This document shows positions 1 through 8,342 of a stretch of DNA of 47,837 nt, one piece after another. Both the position numbers and the translations under genes were made by a program. Source of the DNA: an uncultured Bacteroidales bacterium (GTDB lineage Bacteria; Bacteroidota; Bacteroidia; Bacteroidales; CAIWKO01); assembly GCA_903913285.1 (NCBI GenBank), contig CAIWKO010000011.1, positions 1-47,837 on the forward strand, in the 5' to 3' direction. Every line of letters starts with the position of its first letter. Positions within the stretch are counted from its first letter, which is position 1. The notes under the pieces are model-generated. The model did no database searches. It was not told the origin of the DNA and worked only from the letters and a program-made list of their open reading frames with translations.

Positions 1-432
1 CTGATTAGCAAGTTTCTTTTTTATAGCTTCAACTTCTATTCGTAAACTTAAATTTTCAACAAGCATTTCTCGCAATTTTGTAAAAATTCGCATAATCTGT
101 ATGTTAACTTGTATAGCTCTTTCGCTGTTTAATATTCCGGATAACATGGCTACACCTTGCTCGGTAAATACAAATGGCAAACTTCTGGTACCACCCCAAC
201 TTGATGTTCCAAATTGGAATTTCAAGTTTTCAAATTCTTGCTTTGATAATTGAAACATAAAATCATCAGGAAAACGGCTTAAGTTTCTTTTAACAGCTTT
301 ATTTAGGTTGCCGGTTGTCACTCCATATAGTTCTGCCAAATCTCTATCAAGCATTATTTTCTTTTCCCTGATCAGAAAAATTTTGCTGCTAATTACTTCA
401 TTAGGTATTGTTGGTAATGCATTCTTTTTCAT
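1..432 (-). CDS. ORF6N domain protein, C-terminal part outside window
   Basis: The minus-strand frame is open from an ATG at 432 to the window edge (144 codons, no stop seen). It begins MKKNALPTIPNEV and continues through IMLDRDLAELYGVTTGNLN, RFPDDFMFQLSKQEF and LPFVFTEQGVAMLSGIL. These are the hallmarks of the ORF6N domain, a DNA-binding-type domain found in phage antirepressor-like and many Bacteroidota chromosomal proteins. The rest, starting around ELR/VENLSLRIEVEAI, looks like the usual helical/coiled-coil tail. The partner DNA is unknown. A TATTTTTG box lies just upstream. Such genes often sit in accessory or phage-derived regions, which fits the repeat-rich surroundings. Family call is confident; the role is inference. 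Confidence 0.9.
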   Translation of the reverse strand, partial: MKKNALPTIPNEVISSKIFLIREKKIMLDRDLAELYGVTTGNLNKAVKRNLSRFPDDFMFQLSKQEFENLKFQFGTSSWGGTRSLPFVFTEQGVAMLSGILNSERAIQVNIQIMRIFTKLREMLVENLSLRIEVEAIKKKLANQ

Positions 433-453
433 CTTTACTATATTTTCACGTAC

Positions 454-461
454 CAAAAATA
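454..461 (-). promoter_or_regulatory. Candidate -7 box of the ORF6N gene
   Basis: The minus strand reads TATTTTTG, matching the Bacteroidota -7 consensus TAnnTTTG, about 22 nt before the ORF6N ATG. No TTTG -33 box is seen at the usual distance, so this is a weak call. Confidence 0.35.
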
Positions 462-508
462 GTATTTTACTATCACATTTTTAGATACCTTATTATTTTC
501 CCAGCTCG

Positions 509-527
509 CGGGGAAATGTTTTCCCCG
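509..527. other. Perfect 8-bp inverted repeat, possible operator
   Basis: CGGGGAAA, a TGT loop, then TTTCCCCG form a perfect 8-bp hairpin or dyad. It lies upstream of the candidate ORF6N promoter and has no T-run on either side, so it looks more like a dyad binding site than a terminator. The binding protein is unknown. Confidence 0.4.
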
Positions 528-573
528 TGCCTTCATAAATTCAATCATCCCCATTCACCAGTTTTTCAAGATC

Positions 574-620
574 ACAAAAAAACAAAAGACCCGAACTCTT
601 GTCCGGGCCTTCCGTCTTTT
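574..620 (-). terminator. Intrinsic terminator of the 666-1631 gene
   Basis: On the minus strand, a stem CCCG/CGGG (590-593 with 604-607), flanked by AAAAGAC/GTCTTTT arms (584-590 and 614-620), is followed by a T-rich run (574-583). It lies about 45 nt after the stop of the gene at 666-1631 and before the co-directional ORF6N gene, so the two are probably transcribed separately. Confidence 0.6.
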
Positions 621-634
621 CATAGCTTGTAAAC

Positions 635-669
635 CAACTAGTAACTCGTCATTAGTAACTAATAACTAG
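635..669. repeat. Heptamer-phased tract (5 units)
   Basis: Five successive 7-mers: CAACTAG, TAACTCG, TCATTAG, TAACTAA, TAACTAG. The last unit contains the stop codon of the minus-strand gene at 666-1631. Related 7-nt-phased tracts occur elsewhere in the window. Confidence 0.7.
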
Positions 670-1631
670 CTCTGTTCAGGTGGCTCAACATTACCGCTTT
701 CGTCGGGTTCCAGTGCAACATCTTGGCTCACTTCGCTGTCCTTTGTAATTTCAACGTCGGTTAAAGTGGTGTCCAAATATGTTGGTGCGCTTATTTTAAG
801 AGTATATGTTCCAACCGGAACACTCTCAAAATAATAATCCCCGTTTTCGTCGCTCTGCACACTCAGGTTCAGTTCAACAATGCTTATTGTAGCATCTTCA
901 ATAACGCTATTATCCTCACTGTTGGCAACATTGCCTAAAAGTATTCCAAAACCGGGAATAACAGCAGGATTCTGTTTCGGTCCATTATAATCGATTATGT
1001 TTCGTGCACTTTTATACAATGCTTTAAAGGTTGCACAAGCATCATCGTCCAAAACATCAACTAGTTTATCCATTTCGTTTTTCAATAAATCCGTGGTTTG
1101 CGGAAACAACTTGTTAAGTATTGCTGTACAATCCTTTCTTGCATCTCTTGCTGCTTTCGGTTCTACTTTTTTCGATTTAAATTTTGTAATAGTATCCGTC
1201 AATGAAGTTAAAATATCAGTATCAACCCCAAAATCAACCAAAAGTGTAGCATTTGTTGTAGCGCAGCTAGAAATATTTTCAGCCGTAGCGATCAAAATTT
1301 CATCCTGCATCTGTTCCAATTCCGATTTCGAATACGAAAACTCATCAAACAGATCTCCATTCTCAATGCTATGGGCATAAGCCGCCAAAGCCTTCGCTAC
1401 TTTCGAAGCTATGTTTGCGCATGATAGTTTAGTTTTCTTCTTGTCTTTTGTTATCCCTGTTATAATTTTTATCTGCACATTAATAGCTTTTTCAATGTCT
1501 ATTCTGTATTGTTTTAATAGAACATGAGCTGCAATCAATGCCGGTAAATTTGCAATAATAATGCTGTTTGCATCAACAACATTTATGGTCGAATCAAACA
1601 TTTTTAATTTGTTTTTAAATGTTCTTTTCAT
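666..1631 (-). CDS. Unknown protein with C-terminal carboxypeptidase-regulatory-like domain
   Basis: A 321-residue protein. Residues 1 to about 220 are mostly helical and of no family I recognise, with scattered cysteines and several short coiled-coil-like segments. Residues about 225-305 form a CarboxypepD_reg-like (Ig-type beta-sandwich) domain, visible as VIEDATISI, DENGDYYFESVPVGTYTLKI and APTYLDTTLTDVEI. No signal peptide is visible, which is odd because this domain is usually extracytoplasmic. The ATG at 1631 is set by a strong Shine-Dalgarno 4 nt upstream, rare in this phylum. The gene ends in a 7-nt-phased repeat and is followed by a terminator. The domain call is fairly sure; the function is unknown. 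Confidence 0.75.
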   Translation of the reverse strand: MKRTFKNKLKMFDSTINVVDANSIIIANLPALIAAHVLLKQYRIDIEKAINVQIKIITGITKDKKKTKLSCANIASKVAKALAAYAHSIENGDLFDEFSYSKSELEQMQDEILIATAENISSCATTNATLLVDFGVDTDILTSLTDTITKFKSKKVEPKAARDARKDCTAILNKLFPQTTDLLKNEMDKLVDVLDDDACATFKALYKSARNIIDYNGPKQNPAVIPGFGILLGNVANSEDNSVIEDATISIVELNLSVQSDENGDYYFESVPVGTYTLKISAPTYLDTTLTDVEITKDSEVSQDVALEPDESGNVEPPEQS

Positions 1632-1635
1632 TTAA

Positions 1636-1641
1636 CCTCCT
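1636..1641 (-). promoter_or_regulatory. Strong Shine-Dalgarno (AGGAGG)
   Basis: The minus strand reads AAGGAGGTTAAATG into the start of the 666-1631 gene. Bacteroidota genes normally lack such a site, and I saw none of comparable strength at the other start codons I checked. Confidence 0.65.
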
Positions 1642-1764
1642 TTTTTTAAAGTATTTATATCCATTTATTCAATGCTTTTTTAATAAAGCAAACTGTGTTG
1701 AACTACACATTTCCTGTTTTATATTTTATTCCCTGTGGGTTTTAAAATATGCTGTTGTTTTTGT

Positions 1765-1789
1765 TTATGTTTTCATAATGTTACCTCCT
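1765..1789 (-). other. Second Shine-Dalgarno followed by a three-codon frame (MKT-stop)
   Basis: The minus strand has AGGAGG (1784-1789), a 7-nt spacer, then ATG AAA ACA TAA (1776-1765), about 135 nt upstream of the 666-1631 gene. It could be a minimal leader, a remnant of a lost gene start, or chance. The two similar ribosome sites in a row are what make it notable. Confidence 0.25.
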
Positions 1790-2218
1790 GTTAATTTTTA
1801 TTTACTTGCTTTGTTTATTAAGTTTCCTTTATATCACATTTTTTAAAAAGTTCGCAGCAGGGTATTATTTTTAAAAAAATAAAATGTCCCTGTTTTCCTA
1901 TATATAGTTTTAAAAAAAAGTAAAACGATGCTTTTACCAAAATAAATTTTAATAAAATCATTACAACTCTGTTTGTATGCTTTTTAAAAATATAAAATTT
2001 CCAATATTTAACTTGACTTTAACTTTATGCATTTTTAAAATTCCAATAAAATAATTTTTCTTGACATTTTTTGACATAATAATTTCCCCACCTTTTTTTA
2101 TTAATCCCATTAATATTTATTTTGTAATTGTTCATTTATCCCGTTCAGATTAATTAGTAAAAAAAAAAATTTGATATCTTTTTTTTAAGAAAGTCGGCTC
2201 ACATATAAAAAAATCGTC
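1790..2218. other. AT-rich spacer without recognisable genes
   Basis: This is AT-rich, with many A and T runs. I find no convincing ORF, RNA gene or hairpin. It should hold the promoter of the leftward gene at 666-1631, but no clear TAnnTTTG pair stands out. Confidence 0.5.
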
Positions 2219-2470
2219 ACCAACCATTATTAAACTGTAACCGACCATTATAACACATGTACCAACCATTATTGAACTATCACCATCCATTATGACACTT
2301 ACGCCAACCGTTATGAAACAGTCACCAACCATAATGAAACTGAAACTTGTCATTATGGCCCTTGCACATTCCATTATGATACCGTCCCCTGTCATTATGG
2401 CTGTTGTACCAACCATTATTGAACTGTTACCAACCATTATTGAACCGTGAGCAATCAAAATGATTGTAAC
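2219..2470. repeat. Degenerate 21-bp tandem repeat, 12 units
   Basis: Twelve consecutive 21-nt units with no indels, consensus close to ACCAACCATTATTGAACTGT plus one base. The best conserved are units at 2261, 2408 and 2429; the last unit (2450-2470) is the most diverged. The core CCATTAT occurs in most units. On the minus strand the array reads as a heptapeptide repeat (xxIMVGx), but there is no supporting start or context for a protein. Confidence 0.85.
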
Positions 2471-2501
2471 TGTGCTTACAATAAAAATCAACTCAAAACT
2501 T

Positions 2502-2573
2502 CATCCTTAAACTCCCAACTCAAGGCACTCCCAACTCTAGCTCACTCCCAACTCTAGTTCACTCAAGTCACTT
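2502..2573. repeat. CTC-rich tract with mainly 7-nt phasing
   Basis: Repeated ACTCCCAACTC and CACTCAAGTCAC motifs are spaced mostly 7 nt apart. The reverse complement shares words (GTTGGGAGTG, TTGAGTGA, CTAGA) with the tract at 22265-22348. It ends just before the promoter of the 2619-6463 operon. Confidence 0.6.
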
Positions 2574-2587
2574 TTAAAAATAATGTG

Positions 2588-2595
2588 TAGATTTG
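2588..2595 (+). promoter_or_regulatory. Candidate -7 box for the 2619-6463 operon
   Basis: TAGATTTG matches TAnnTTTG, about 24 nt before the ATG at 2619. It would place the transcript start after the alternative ATG at 2583, so it favours 2619 as the true start. No good -33 box is seen. Confidence 0.45.
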
Positions 2596-2618
2596 TTTTT
2601 ATTTACGAAAAACAAACC

Positions 2619-3287
2619 ATGGAACAACGTCATCAGGAATACCTCGATTATTACCGGGTACGTATGCGTAAATACGAAAACAACTCGCTCTACGCGCATA
2701 GTTTCGAATCGGAAAAAAAGCTCTTCGATGCCCTAAGCCAGTGCGAGCGGCTGGAGGATTTCAGGGCCAAAGTGGAAGGCGAAAACCTGGCGCTCAACAA
2801 TGCCGTGGCGCTGGTTAAAGATCAGTCCATGGCCCGCCTCGAACTTTACCAAAGCATCAAAGAATTTGTCAGAGCGCGGGCTCCGCGGCAGATCCTGGAC
2901 ATGGTGGATGGTGTCCACTCGGTTGGCGAGCTCACCACCAAGGTGAACGAAACAGAAGTAAAAGTGGGCATCGAGATCTCGGTCGACCAGCTGACCTGGT
3001 ATTTCTATTCCGATTTCATCGCCCTCGAAAACATAGAAGTGTGGCAAACCGCCGAAATTCCGGCCGAATGGCAACACGAAATCCGCCGGGAATGGGTTGA
3101 CGAAACCATAGCCGAAGGGCGCAAACTATGGCAAAATACGGTGTTGCCCGAATCGCGCAAATGGAGTCCCGAATGGCAATTCGATTTCAATCTGATAGCC
3201 GAAGACCGTCACCGCCGCCTGATACCCGTTCCCGAAGACGTGGTTCAGCGCCGCATTCAGCAATTTAAAACCTACAGGGGGATTTGA
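2619..3287 (+). CDS. Soluble protein of unknown function, first gene of GT operon
   Basis: A 222-residue soluble, charged, mostly helical protein with no signal peptide or membrane segment. It starts MEQRHQEYLDYYRVRMRKYE; I chose this ATG because the candidate -7 box lies downstream of the ATG at 2583, which would add 12 unlikely residues. It is rich in Trp and Glu/Arg in the C-terminal half (for example EWQHEIRREWVDETIAEG and WSPEWQFDFN). I recognise no family. It is GC-rich and separated by only one base from the next gene, so it is almost surely co-transcribed with it and the membrane glycosyltransferase. Whether it helps that enzyme is inference from position only. Confidence 0.8.
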   Translation: MEQRHQEYLDYYRVRMRKYENNSLYAHSFESEKKLFDALSQCERLEDFRAKVEGENLALNNAVALVKDQSMARLELYQSIKEFVRARAPRQILDMVDGVHSVGELTTKVNETEVKVGIEISVDQLTWYFYSDFIALENIEVWQTAEIPAEWQHEIRREWVDETIAEGRKLWQNTVLPESRKWSPEWQFDFNLIAEDRHRRLIPVPEDVVQRRIQQFKTYRGI

Positions 3288-3288
3288 T

Positions 3289-4434
3289 ATGCCTATCGAA
3301 AAACAATTTGCAGACTCGATGCTCGGCACCTTCCGGAATTTATTTCAGGAACTGGCCGACAAAAATGCCGAAGGCGAATCCTTCGACAAACTCCGCGCAA
3401 AACTCGACCGCATGGAACAACTTGCCGTTGAAATGGACGATCTGAGCGCCTTTTCGGCCAAACTCACCACCGAGGGCCTGTTTGTCGATTTCAGCAACCT
3501 CTATGGCGAAATTGCCGGGGCCATGGCTGCCAAACAATATGCAAAAGTCACCACCGACGAAGAACTGCTCGCCCAAACCCTTGCCGCCTACGAGAGCTCG
3601 CTCAAAAACTACGAAAACGAACCCAAGCAAAAACCCCTTTACGACATCCTCAAACACATCATCGACCTGGGGCGCTCGGGCATATCCTATCCCGTGTTTT
3701 TGCGCGTATGCGAAGAAAAGGGCCTCTACAAAATGATGGAAGGGGGCGTTGTTTCGCGCGCCGGGCTGGTAGAAGAACTCACGTTTAACCAGATATTCAA
3801 CATGGCCGTGCCCATCCAAAAAACAACCGAACTCCTGAAAGTTTACGACACTTTGTCCGACCAGTCGCCTTTCAAAACTCCCGACCTGTTTCTGTTTGGC
3901 CTCGAGCGCACCCGCATCGACTGGCACTATCACCCCGTACAAAACCGCTGGGATGCCATTGTCAGAGGTTGGGAACGCCTGTTCGAACTGGTTTTCGATT
4001 GGCTCGATTCCTTTGCCGATTTTGCCCCTGCCGATTTTCGCTGGGCCGCTTTGGGCGATATGCAAAGAACCATGCGCAACATCAAGCGGACCAACGATTG
4101 CAATCCGGGATTCCTGAAAGAACGCGAGCGCATCTTTTTCGAATATTTTCAACTGAAATGGGACGATATTTTCACCCACGAAACCTTTTTGAACGAAATG
4201 AAATCGGGCCGTATATGGTATTCTGATGAGCTTTTCGCGTTGATACAGGAAACCTATCCGCATTGCAAGCCCTTCAGCAAGCCGCCGAAAGAGCTGATTC
4301 AGCATGCCGAAGACATACACCACCATCAGCGTTTCAAACGGCCGAATTCTTTCGAGCTCACGCCCGCCGACCAAAAACGTTTATCCGATCTGATAGGCGA
4401 AGAAAAATTCAAACAGATCTATGGAAAAGCATAA
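3289..4434 (+). CDS. Soluble protein of unknown function, second gene of GT operon
   Basis: A 381-residue soluble protein, predicted largely helical, with no signal peptide. I recognise no catalytic motif. Notable segments are an acidic N-terminal helical region (MPIEKQFADSMLGTFRNLF onward), the central LERTRIDWHYHPVQNRWDA, and a His-rich stretch near the end (HAEDIHHHQRF). It starts one base after the previous stop and overlaps the following glycosyltransferase start by 14 bases, which indicates translational coupling. A long open frame on the opposite strand (3340-4374) is a by-product of the GC-rich codon use. Function unknown. Confidence 0.8.
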   Translation: MPIEKQFADSMLGTFRNLFQELADKNAEGESFDKLRAKLDRMEQLAVEMDDLSAFSAKLTTEGLFVDFSNLYGEIAGAMAAKQYAKVTTDEELLAQTLAAYESSLKNYENEPKQKPLYDILKHIIDLGRSGISYPVFLRVCEEKGLYKMMEGGVVSRAGLVEELTFNQIFNMAVPIQKTTELLKVYDTLSDQSPFKTPDLFLFGLERTRIDWHYHPVQNRWDAIVRGWERLFELVFDWLDSFADFAPADFRWAALGDMQRTMRNIKRTNDCNPGFLKERERIFFEYFQLKWDDIFTHETFLNEMKSGRIWYSDELFALIQETYPHCKPFSKPPKELIQHAEDIHHHQRFKRPNSFELTPADQKRLSDLIGEEKFKQIYGKA

Positions 4435-6463
4435 ACCCGTAGCGCCTGCCCTGGTGCAAAAAACGGCCGGCATCATGCTGTTTCTGGGTTTGGTAGTATT
4501 TCTCTGCGTCAGGTTCTACACGGCCAACATCGGTTCGTTCCCATCCCACATTCATGCCTGGGCCCAATCCGACCGCTACGCGCTGGCCCTGAACTTCCGG
4601 CAAAACGGTTTCGATCTGTTCCATCCGCGAACCTTCAACCTGAATCCGCAGTTTCCGCCCAAAGTGCCGCTCAGCGTCGAAAAAGGCATCACCCAGGTCG
4701 ATTGCCCCGTTCACGAATACATCATTGCTCTCATCATGGCCGCCACGGGTAGCCACTCCCCTTTTGTGTTTCGCCTGTATAATTTGCTGTTGGGTTTGCT
4801 AGGGCTTTTCTTTTTGTTTTTGATGGTTCGCAACAACACCCTCTCGCACCTCAAGGCTATAGCCGTGGTAGTGTTTGCGTTTCTGTCGCCGGTTTTTGTC
4901 TACTATCTCGATGGGTTTCTGCCGTCGGTAAGTTCGGTGGCCTGCACCCTCATCGGGTTTTATTTTTATTTCGGATACCTCTCCCACCAAAAATTTCGCA
5001 GCCTGACAGTCGCGGTTTTGTTTCTGTTGCTGGCCGCCCTGAGCCGCACTCCCTTTGCCATGTTTCTTGGTTCGGTGTTTTGCCAGATCGTTTTCAACAT
5101 GATCAAATCAAAAAAACTCAACCTCAAAACCCTGCTGCCTTTCGTGATCGCCTTTGCCGTGCTGCTCGGATATTTTATTTATAACCGCTATCTGGCGCGG
5201 GTTTATGGCTCGGTTTTTCTATCAACCATCAAACCCGTTGGCAGCCTCCACGAACTGCGCGAAAACCTTGCATTTATCTATCACAGCTGGTTCAGGTCGT
5301 ATTTCACCCTCTATCATTATATCGCGTTCGGGGTGCTGGCAATAGCGTTTGTCATACAATGGATACGCCTCAGATCGTTGACCGTCTTTCAAAAGAATCT
5401 GCTGTTTCATTTCGTCGTAACGACGCTTGGCGCGACAGCCTACTTCATACTCATGAACGGTCAATTTCACAGCCACGACTACTATTTTCTCGACAGCTTT
5501 TATATTCCTGCCTTGCTGTTCTTCATCCTGTGTATCGATAGTTTCCGCTTGCAGAAAACCTATGCCAAACTGCTGTTCGCCTTTCCGCTGCTGATATTTG
5601 TTTCGGTAGCCTTCGGCGCCTGCCAAACCGATATGGCATTTCGCTATACCGAAAACCCTAACGACCGGTATTTTGCCGAGTCGGAAAACTATTCCCACTC
5701 GGCCCAACTCCTCGATTCGCTTCACATTGCTTCCAACGCAAAAATGTTGGTGATGGATGCCTACTCGGCAAACATCCCCTTCATCAGAATGAACCGCACA
5801 GGTTATGCATTGATAGGGGCAACCACGCAGCACCTAAAAGAATCGCTTGGCTGGAATTTTGATTACGCTACCGCTCAAAATGAATTTTTGCTTTCGGATA
5901 TCGTCAACTATTACCCCGACATCATCAACGAACTAACCCCCGTGGGCAACAACGGAAAGATAACGGTCTTCAAAAAAGAACACAAGCCAAAGTCCCTGCC
6001 CGAATTTTTGCAGATGAGCGATAAAGTTGTTTTTTATGCTTCGTCCTGCACTATCCAAACCGATTCGTATACCGACTGTATTGCCCGTAACATCAGCTGC
6101 GATTCTGTTTTGAAAATAGGGTGCGGCAATGAATACAGCAATCTGCTTGAAATCGACCTGAGTCTTTACAATGCCAAGACTCATAATTTGTTTTTCAGAG
6201 CCGATTGCAGGTTGAACATATTCAACAACGATAATACCGACATGGTGGCCGCCATAAACTCAGGCACCGAACAGGTGTATTATAAAAGCTTCGCTTTGAA
6301 CCAGTATCTCGACGAAACATCGGGTGTCGGATTCCGAAAACTATATTTTATGTATCCCTTGCCTGAAACCGGGAACAATAAAGGCATTTTCAAGTTGTAT
6401 TTATGGAACAACGGCAAGAACGAACTTGAATTGAAGAATATCTGCGTGTGGATGGTGAATTAA
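4421..6463 (+). CDS. GT-C family membrane glycosyltransferase (GT39/ArnT-like)
   Basis: A 680-residue multi-pass membrane protein. The first membrane helix is at about 14-36. It is followed by a periplasmic loop with HAWAQSDRYALALNF, where the Asp fits the catalytic acidic residue that GT-C enzymes carry after helix 1. About ten more helices run to residue 400. The last 250-280 residues form a soluble, presumably periplasmic, domain. The GT-C superfamily uses polyprenyl-phosphate-linked sugars to modify lipids, proteins or glycans; the acceptor here cannot be told. It overlaps the upstream gene by 14 bases. Its GC content is much above that of the similar membrane protein at 12520-14259. Family level is likely; substrate is unknown. 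Confidence 0.75.
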   Translation: MEKHKPVAPALVQKTAGIMLFLGLVVFLCVRFYTANIGSFPSHIHAWAQSDRYALALNFRQNGFDLFHPRTFNLNPQFPPKVPLSVEKGITQVDCPVHEYIIALIMAATGSHSPFVFRLYNLLLGLLGLFFLFLMVRNNTLSHLKAIAVVVFAFLSPVFVYYLDGFLPSVSSVACTLIGFYFYFGYLSHQKFRSLTVAVLFLLLAALSRTPFAMFLGSVFCQIVFNMIKSKKLNLKTLLPFVIAFAVLLGYFIYNRYLARVYGSVFLSTIKPVGSLHELRENLAFIYHSWFRSYFTLYHYIAFGVLAIAFVIQWIRLRSLTVFQKNLLFHFVVTTLGATAYFILMNGQFHSHDYYFLDSFYIPALLFFILCIDSFRLQKTYAKLLFAFPLLIFVSVAFGACQTDMAFRYTENPNDRYFAESENYSHSAQLLDSLHIASNAKMLVMDAYSANIPFIRMNRTGYALIGATTQHLKESLGWNFDYATAQNEFLLSDIVNYYPDIINELTPVGNNGKITVFKKEHKPKSLPEFLQMSDKVVFYASSCTIQTDSYTDCIARNISCDSVLKIGCGNEYSNLLEIDLSLYNAKTHNLFFRADCRLNIFNNDNTDMVAAINSGTEQVYYKSFALNQYLDETSGVGFRKLYFMYPLPETGNNKGIFKLYLWNNGKNELELKNICVWMVN

Positions 6464-6499
6464 AAGTCTCCCGAAACCAAAGTTCCTTGATCGGATACG

Positions 6500-7441
6500 C
6501 TACTCTTTCTTAGTCATGGTCTTCCTAGCAATTGAAATACTTGCATTCAGCTCAAAGCCCACGAGCAGCGAAATGGAGTTAAAATAAAGCCACATCATAA
6601 TAACGATAATCGTCCCGATCGAGCCATACAGGGCATTATAACGGGCAAAATTGTTCACATAATAATTAAAGCCCGAAGTGGTCGCAATAAAAAGCAGGGT
6701 TGCCAGGGTTGAACCTGCCGAAATAAATCTGAACCGTTCTCTCTTTGCAGGTGCCAGAAAATATAAAAAAGAAGACCCAAAAAATACCATCAGCAACACA
6801 ACGATCCACCGGCCGTATTTTATCAGATACAGCACCACCGACCGCTTCAATAGATGAGCCGTAACAAAGTATTTCATTCCCATAGTGCCCAGCATGATTA
6901 TGGCAATAGAAAAAACAACGATCACAGCCAGAATGAGCATAAGCACGATAGAGATCATGTATTGCTGCCACCACTTGCGTGTTTCGATGCTGTGCGATGT
7001 ATTATTAAATCCGATAATAACGCCGTGAACACCGTTTGAAGCAAAATAAAGGGCCATGATAAAACCTATCGAAAGCAAACCGCCGTGATGTCGCGAAACA
7101 ATATCGGTTATGGTTGAACTGATAAGTGTATAAAAATTCTCCGGGACAGAAGAATGGATGGTATCCAACAAAGTAGTCTGAAAATGAGGGACAGGAATAT
7201 ACGGGATAAGGGTGAACAAAAATATTATGGCAGGAAACAAAGCCAGAAAAAACTTAAACGCGATTGAGCTTGCTCGTGTTGTGATAGCCCCGTCCATCAA
7301 TCCTTTAAAAAAGAAAACGATCACATCATAAAGGGGCAAACCGTCGAAACCCGGAAGAACTATTTTCTTGGTAATAGTCTTAAAGACTCCGAAAACACTT
7401 GATTTTTTCAGGATATCTATTATTCTGTACTTTTTCTTCAT
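6500..7441 (-). CDS. YihY/BrkB family inner-membrane protein
   Basis: A 313-residue protein with about six membrane segments. The family signature runs from GLMDGAITTRASSIAFKFFL (about residues 49-68) through LALFPAIIFLFTLIPYIP and RHHGGLLSIGFIMALYFASN to the C-terminal YGSIGTIIVIMMWLYFNS and SLLVGFELNA. The family is widespread and was once mislabelled ribonuclease BN; its transport or structural role is not settled. Its ATG overlaps the stop of nadC by four bases (ATGA), so the two form an operon read leftwards. It converges on the GT-C gene with a 36-bp gap and no obvious terminator hairpin. Confidence 0.9.
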   Translation of the reverse strand: MKKKYRIIDILKKSSVFGVFKTITKKIVLPGFDGLPLYDVIVFFFKGLMDGAITTRASSIAFKFFLALFPAIIFLFTLIPYIPVPHFQTTLLDTIHSSVPENFYTLISSTITDIVSRHHGGLLSIGFIMALYFASNGVHGVIIGFNNTSHSIETRKWWQQYMISIVLMLILAVIVVFSIAIIMLGTMGMKYFVTAHLLKRSVVLYLIKYGRWIVVLLMVFFGSSFLYFLAPAKRERFRFISAGSTLATLLFIATTSGFNYYVNNFARYNALYGSIGTIIVIMMWLYFNSISLLVGFELNASISIARKTMTKKE

Positions 7442-8277
7442 TCAACAGCTTTTAAACTCAGATCCAGACTTTTGATATGATGAGTTATGGCTCCAACCGA
7501 AATAAAATCAACACCGCTTGTAGCGTAGCCCTTAATATTATTTATTGTAATACCACCCGATGCTTCCGTTTCAAACCTTCCGTTAATCAATTGAACCGCT
7601 TTTTTCAGATCTTCAGGCGAAAAATTGTCGAGCATAATTCTGTCAACCTTACCAATATTCATCACCTCATCTAATTCATCAAAATTCCGGACTTCAATTT
7701 CAATTTTTAATTTCTTCCCTTTGTTTTTTAAATACGTATGTTCTGCTTCAATGGCTTTTTTAATACCTCCTGCAAAATCAACATGATTATCCTTTATCAT
7801 CACCATATCGTATAAACCCATCCGATGATTCATTCCGCCGCCAATGGCAACAGCCATTTTCTCGAAAATGCGCATATTGGGTGTTGTTTTTCGCGTATCA
7901 AGCAATCGGGTTTTAGTGCCGGCTAATATTTTGGTATACTCATATGTTGATGTGGCTATACCACTCATCCGCTGCATAAAGTTCAGCATCGTGCGTTCAG
8001 CTATCAACATCGATCTGCACGAGCCTGTTAAATAAAAAACGATATCACCTTTTTTCACTCTTGCACCATCATGTATAAGTATTTGCATCGATATTTCCGG
8101 ATCGATCTCTTTTAGAACTTTGCAAGCTATATCAACTCCGGCAATCACACCGTCTTCTTTTACCAGTAATTTCATTTTCCCGTTTGCCTTTTCGGGAATA
8201 GTAGCCATTGAAGTATGATCCCCATCGCCGAGATCTTCAGTTATCGCTTGCTTTATAAGTTTTTCAATAATATCCAT
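7438..8277 (-). CDS. nadC: Nicotinate-nucleotide pyrophosphorylase (carboxylating)
   Basis: A 279-residue quinolinate phosphoribosyltransferase. It converts quinolinate and PRPP to nicotinate mononucleotide, CO2 and pyrophosphate in de novo NAD synthesis. Conserved motifs are ERTMLNFMQRMSGIAT (94-109), LLDTRKTTPNMR (125-136), GGGMNHRMGLYD (146-157), IKDNH (161-165), IMLDNFSPEDL (214-224) and EASGGI (238-243). Length is normal for the family and no key residue is missing. It is followed by yihY with a 4-base overlap. A TATCTTTG box and a small hairpin lie in the 65-bp gap upstream. Confidence 0.97.
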   Translation of the reverse strand: MDIIEKLIKQAITEDLGDGDHTSMATIPEKANGKMKLLVKEDGVIAGVDIACKVLKEIDPEISMQILIHDGARVKKGDIVFYLTGSCRSMLIAERTMLNFMQRMSGIATSTYEYTKILAGTKTRLLDTRKTTPNMRIFEKMAVAIGGGMNHRMGLYDMVMIKDNHVDFAGGIKKAIEAEHTYLKNKGKKLKIEIEVRNFDELDEVMNIGKVDRIMLDNFSPEDLKKAVQLINGRFETEASGGITINNIKGYATSGVDFISVGAITHHIKSLDLSLKAVE

Positions 8278-8323
8278 AACAATAAAAATTCAGCAGTCCT
8301 GCTAATTTACAAAAAAAGACTTA

Positions 8324-8331
8324 CAAAGATA
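8324..8331 (-). promoter_or_regulatory. Candidate -7 box for nadC-yihY
   Basis: The minus strand reads TATCTTTG, a perfect TAnnTTTG match, giving a leader of roughly 40 nt. A small hairpin AGCAG/CTGCT (8292-8303) lies in that leader. The -33 position has no TTTG. Confidence 0.5.
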
Positions 8332-8342
8332 TTCAATAAAAT

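Noticed and set aside
2150-2491. 113-residue frame with heptapeptide repeats (SIMVG)
   Set aside because: It is only the reading of the 21-bp array. There is no promoter and no ribosome site, and the repeat has an equally plausible non-coding explanation.
3340-4374. 344-residue open frame on the minus strand
   Set aside because: It lies entirely opposite the 3289-4434 gene, which has operon context and coupling. It has odd composition and no family features; GC-rich codon use explains it.
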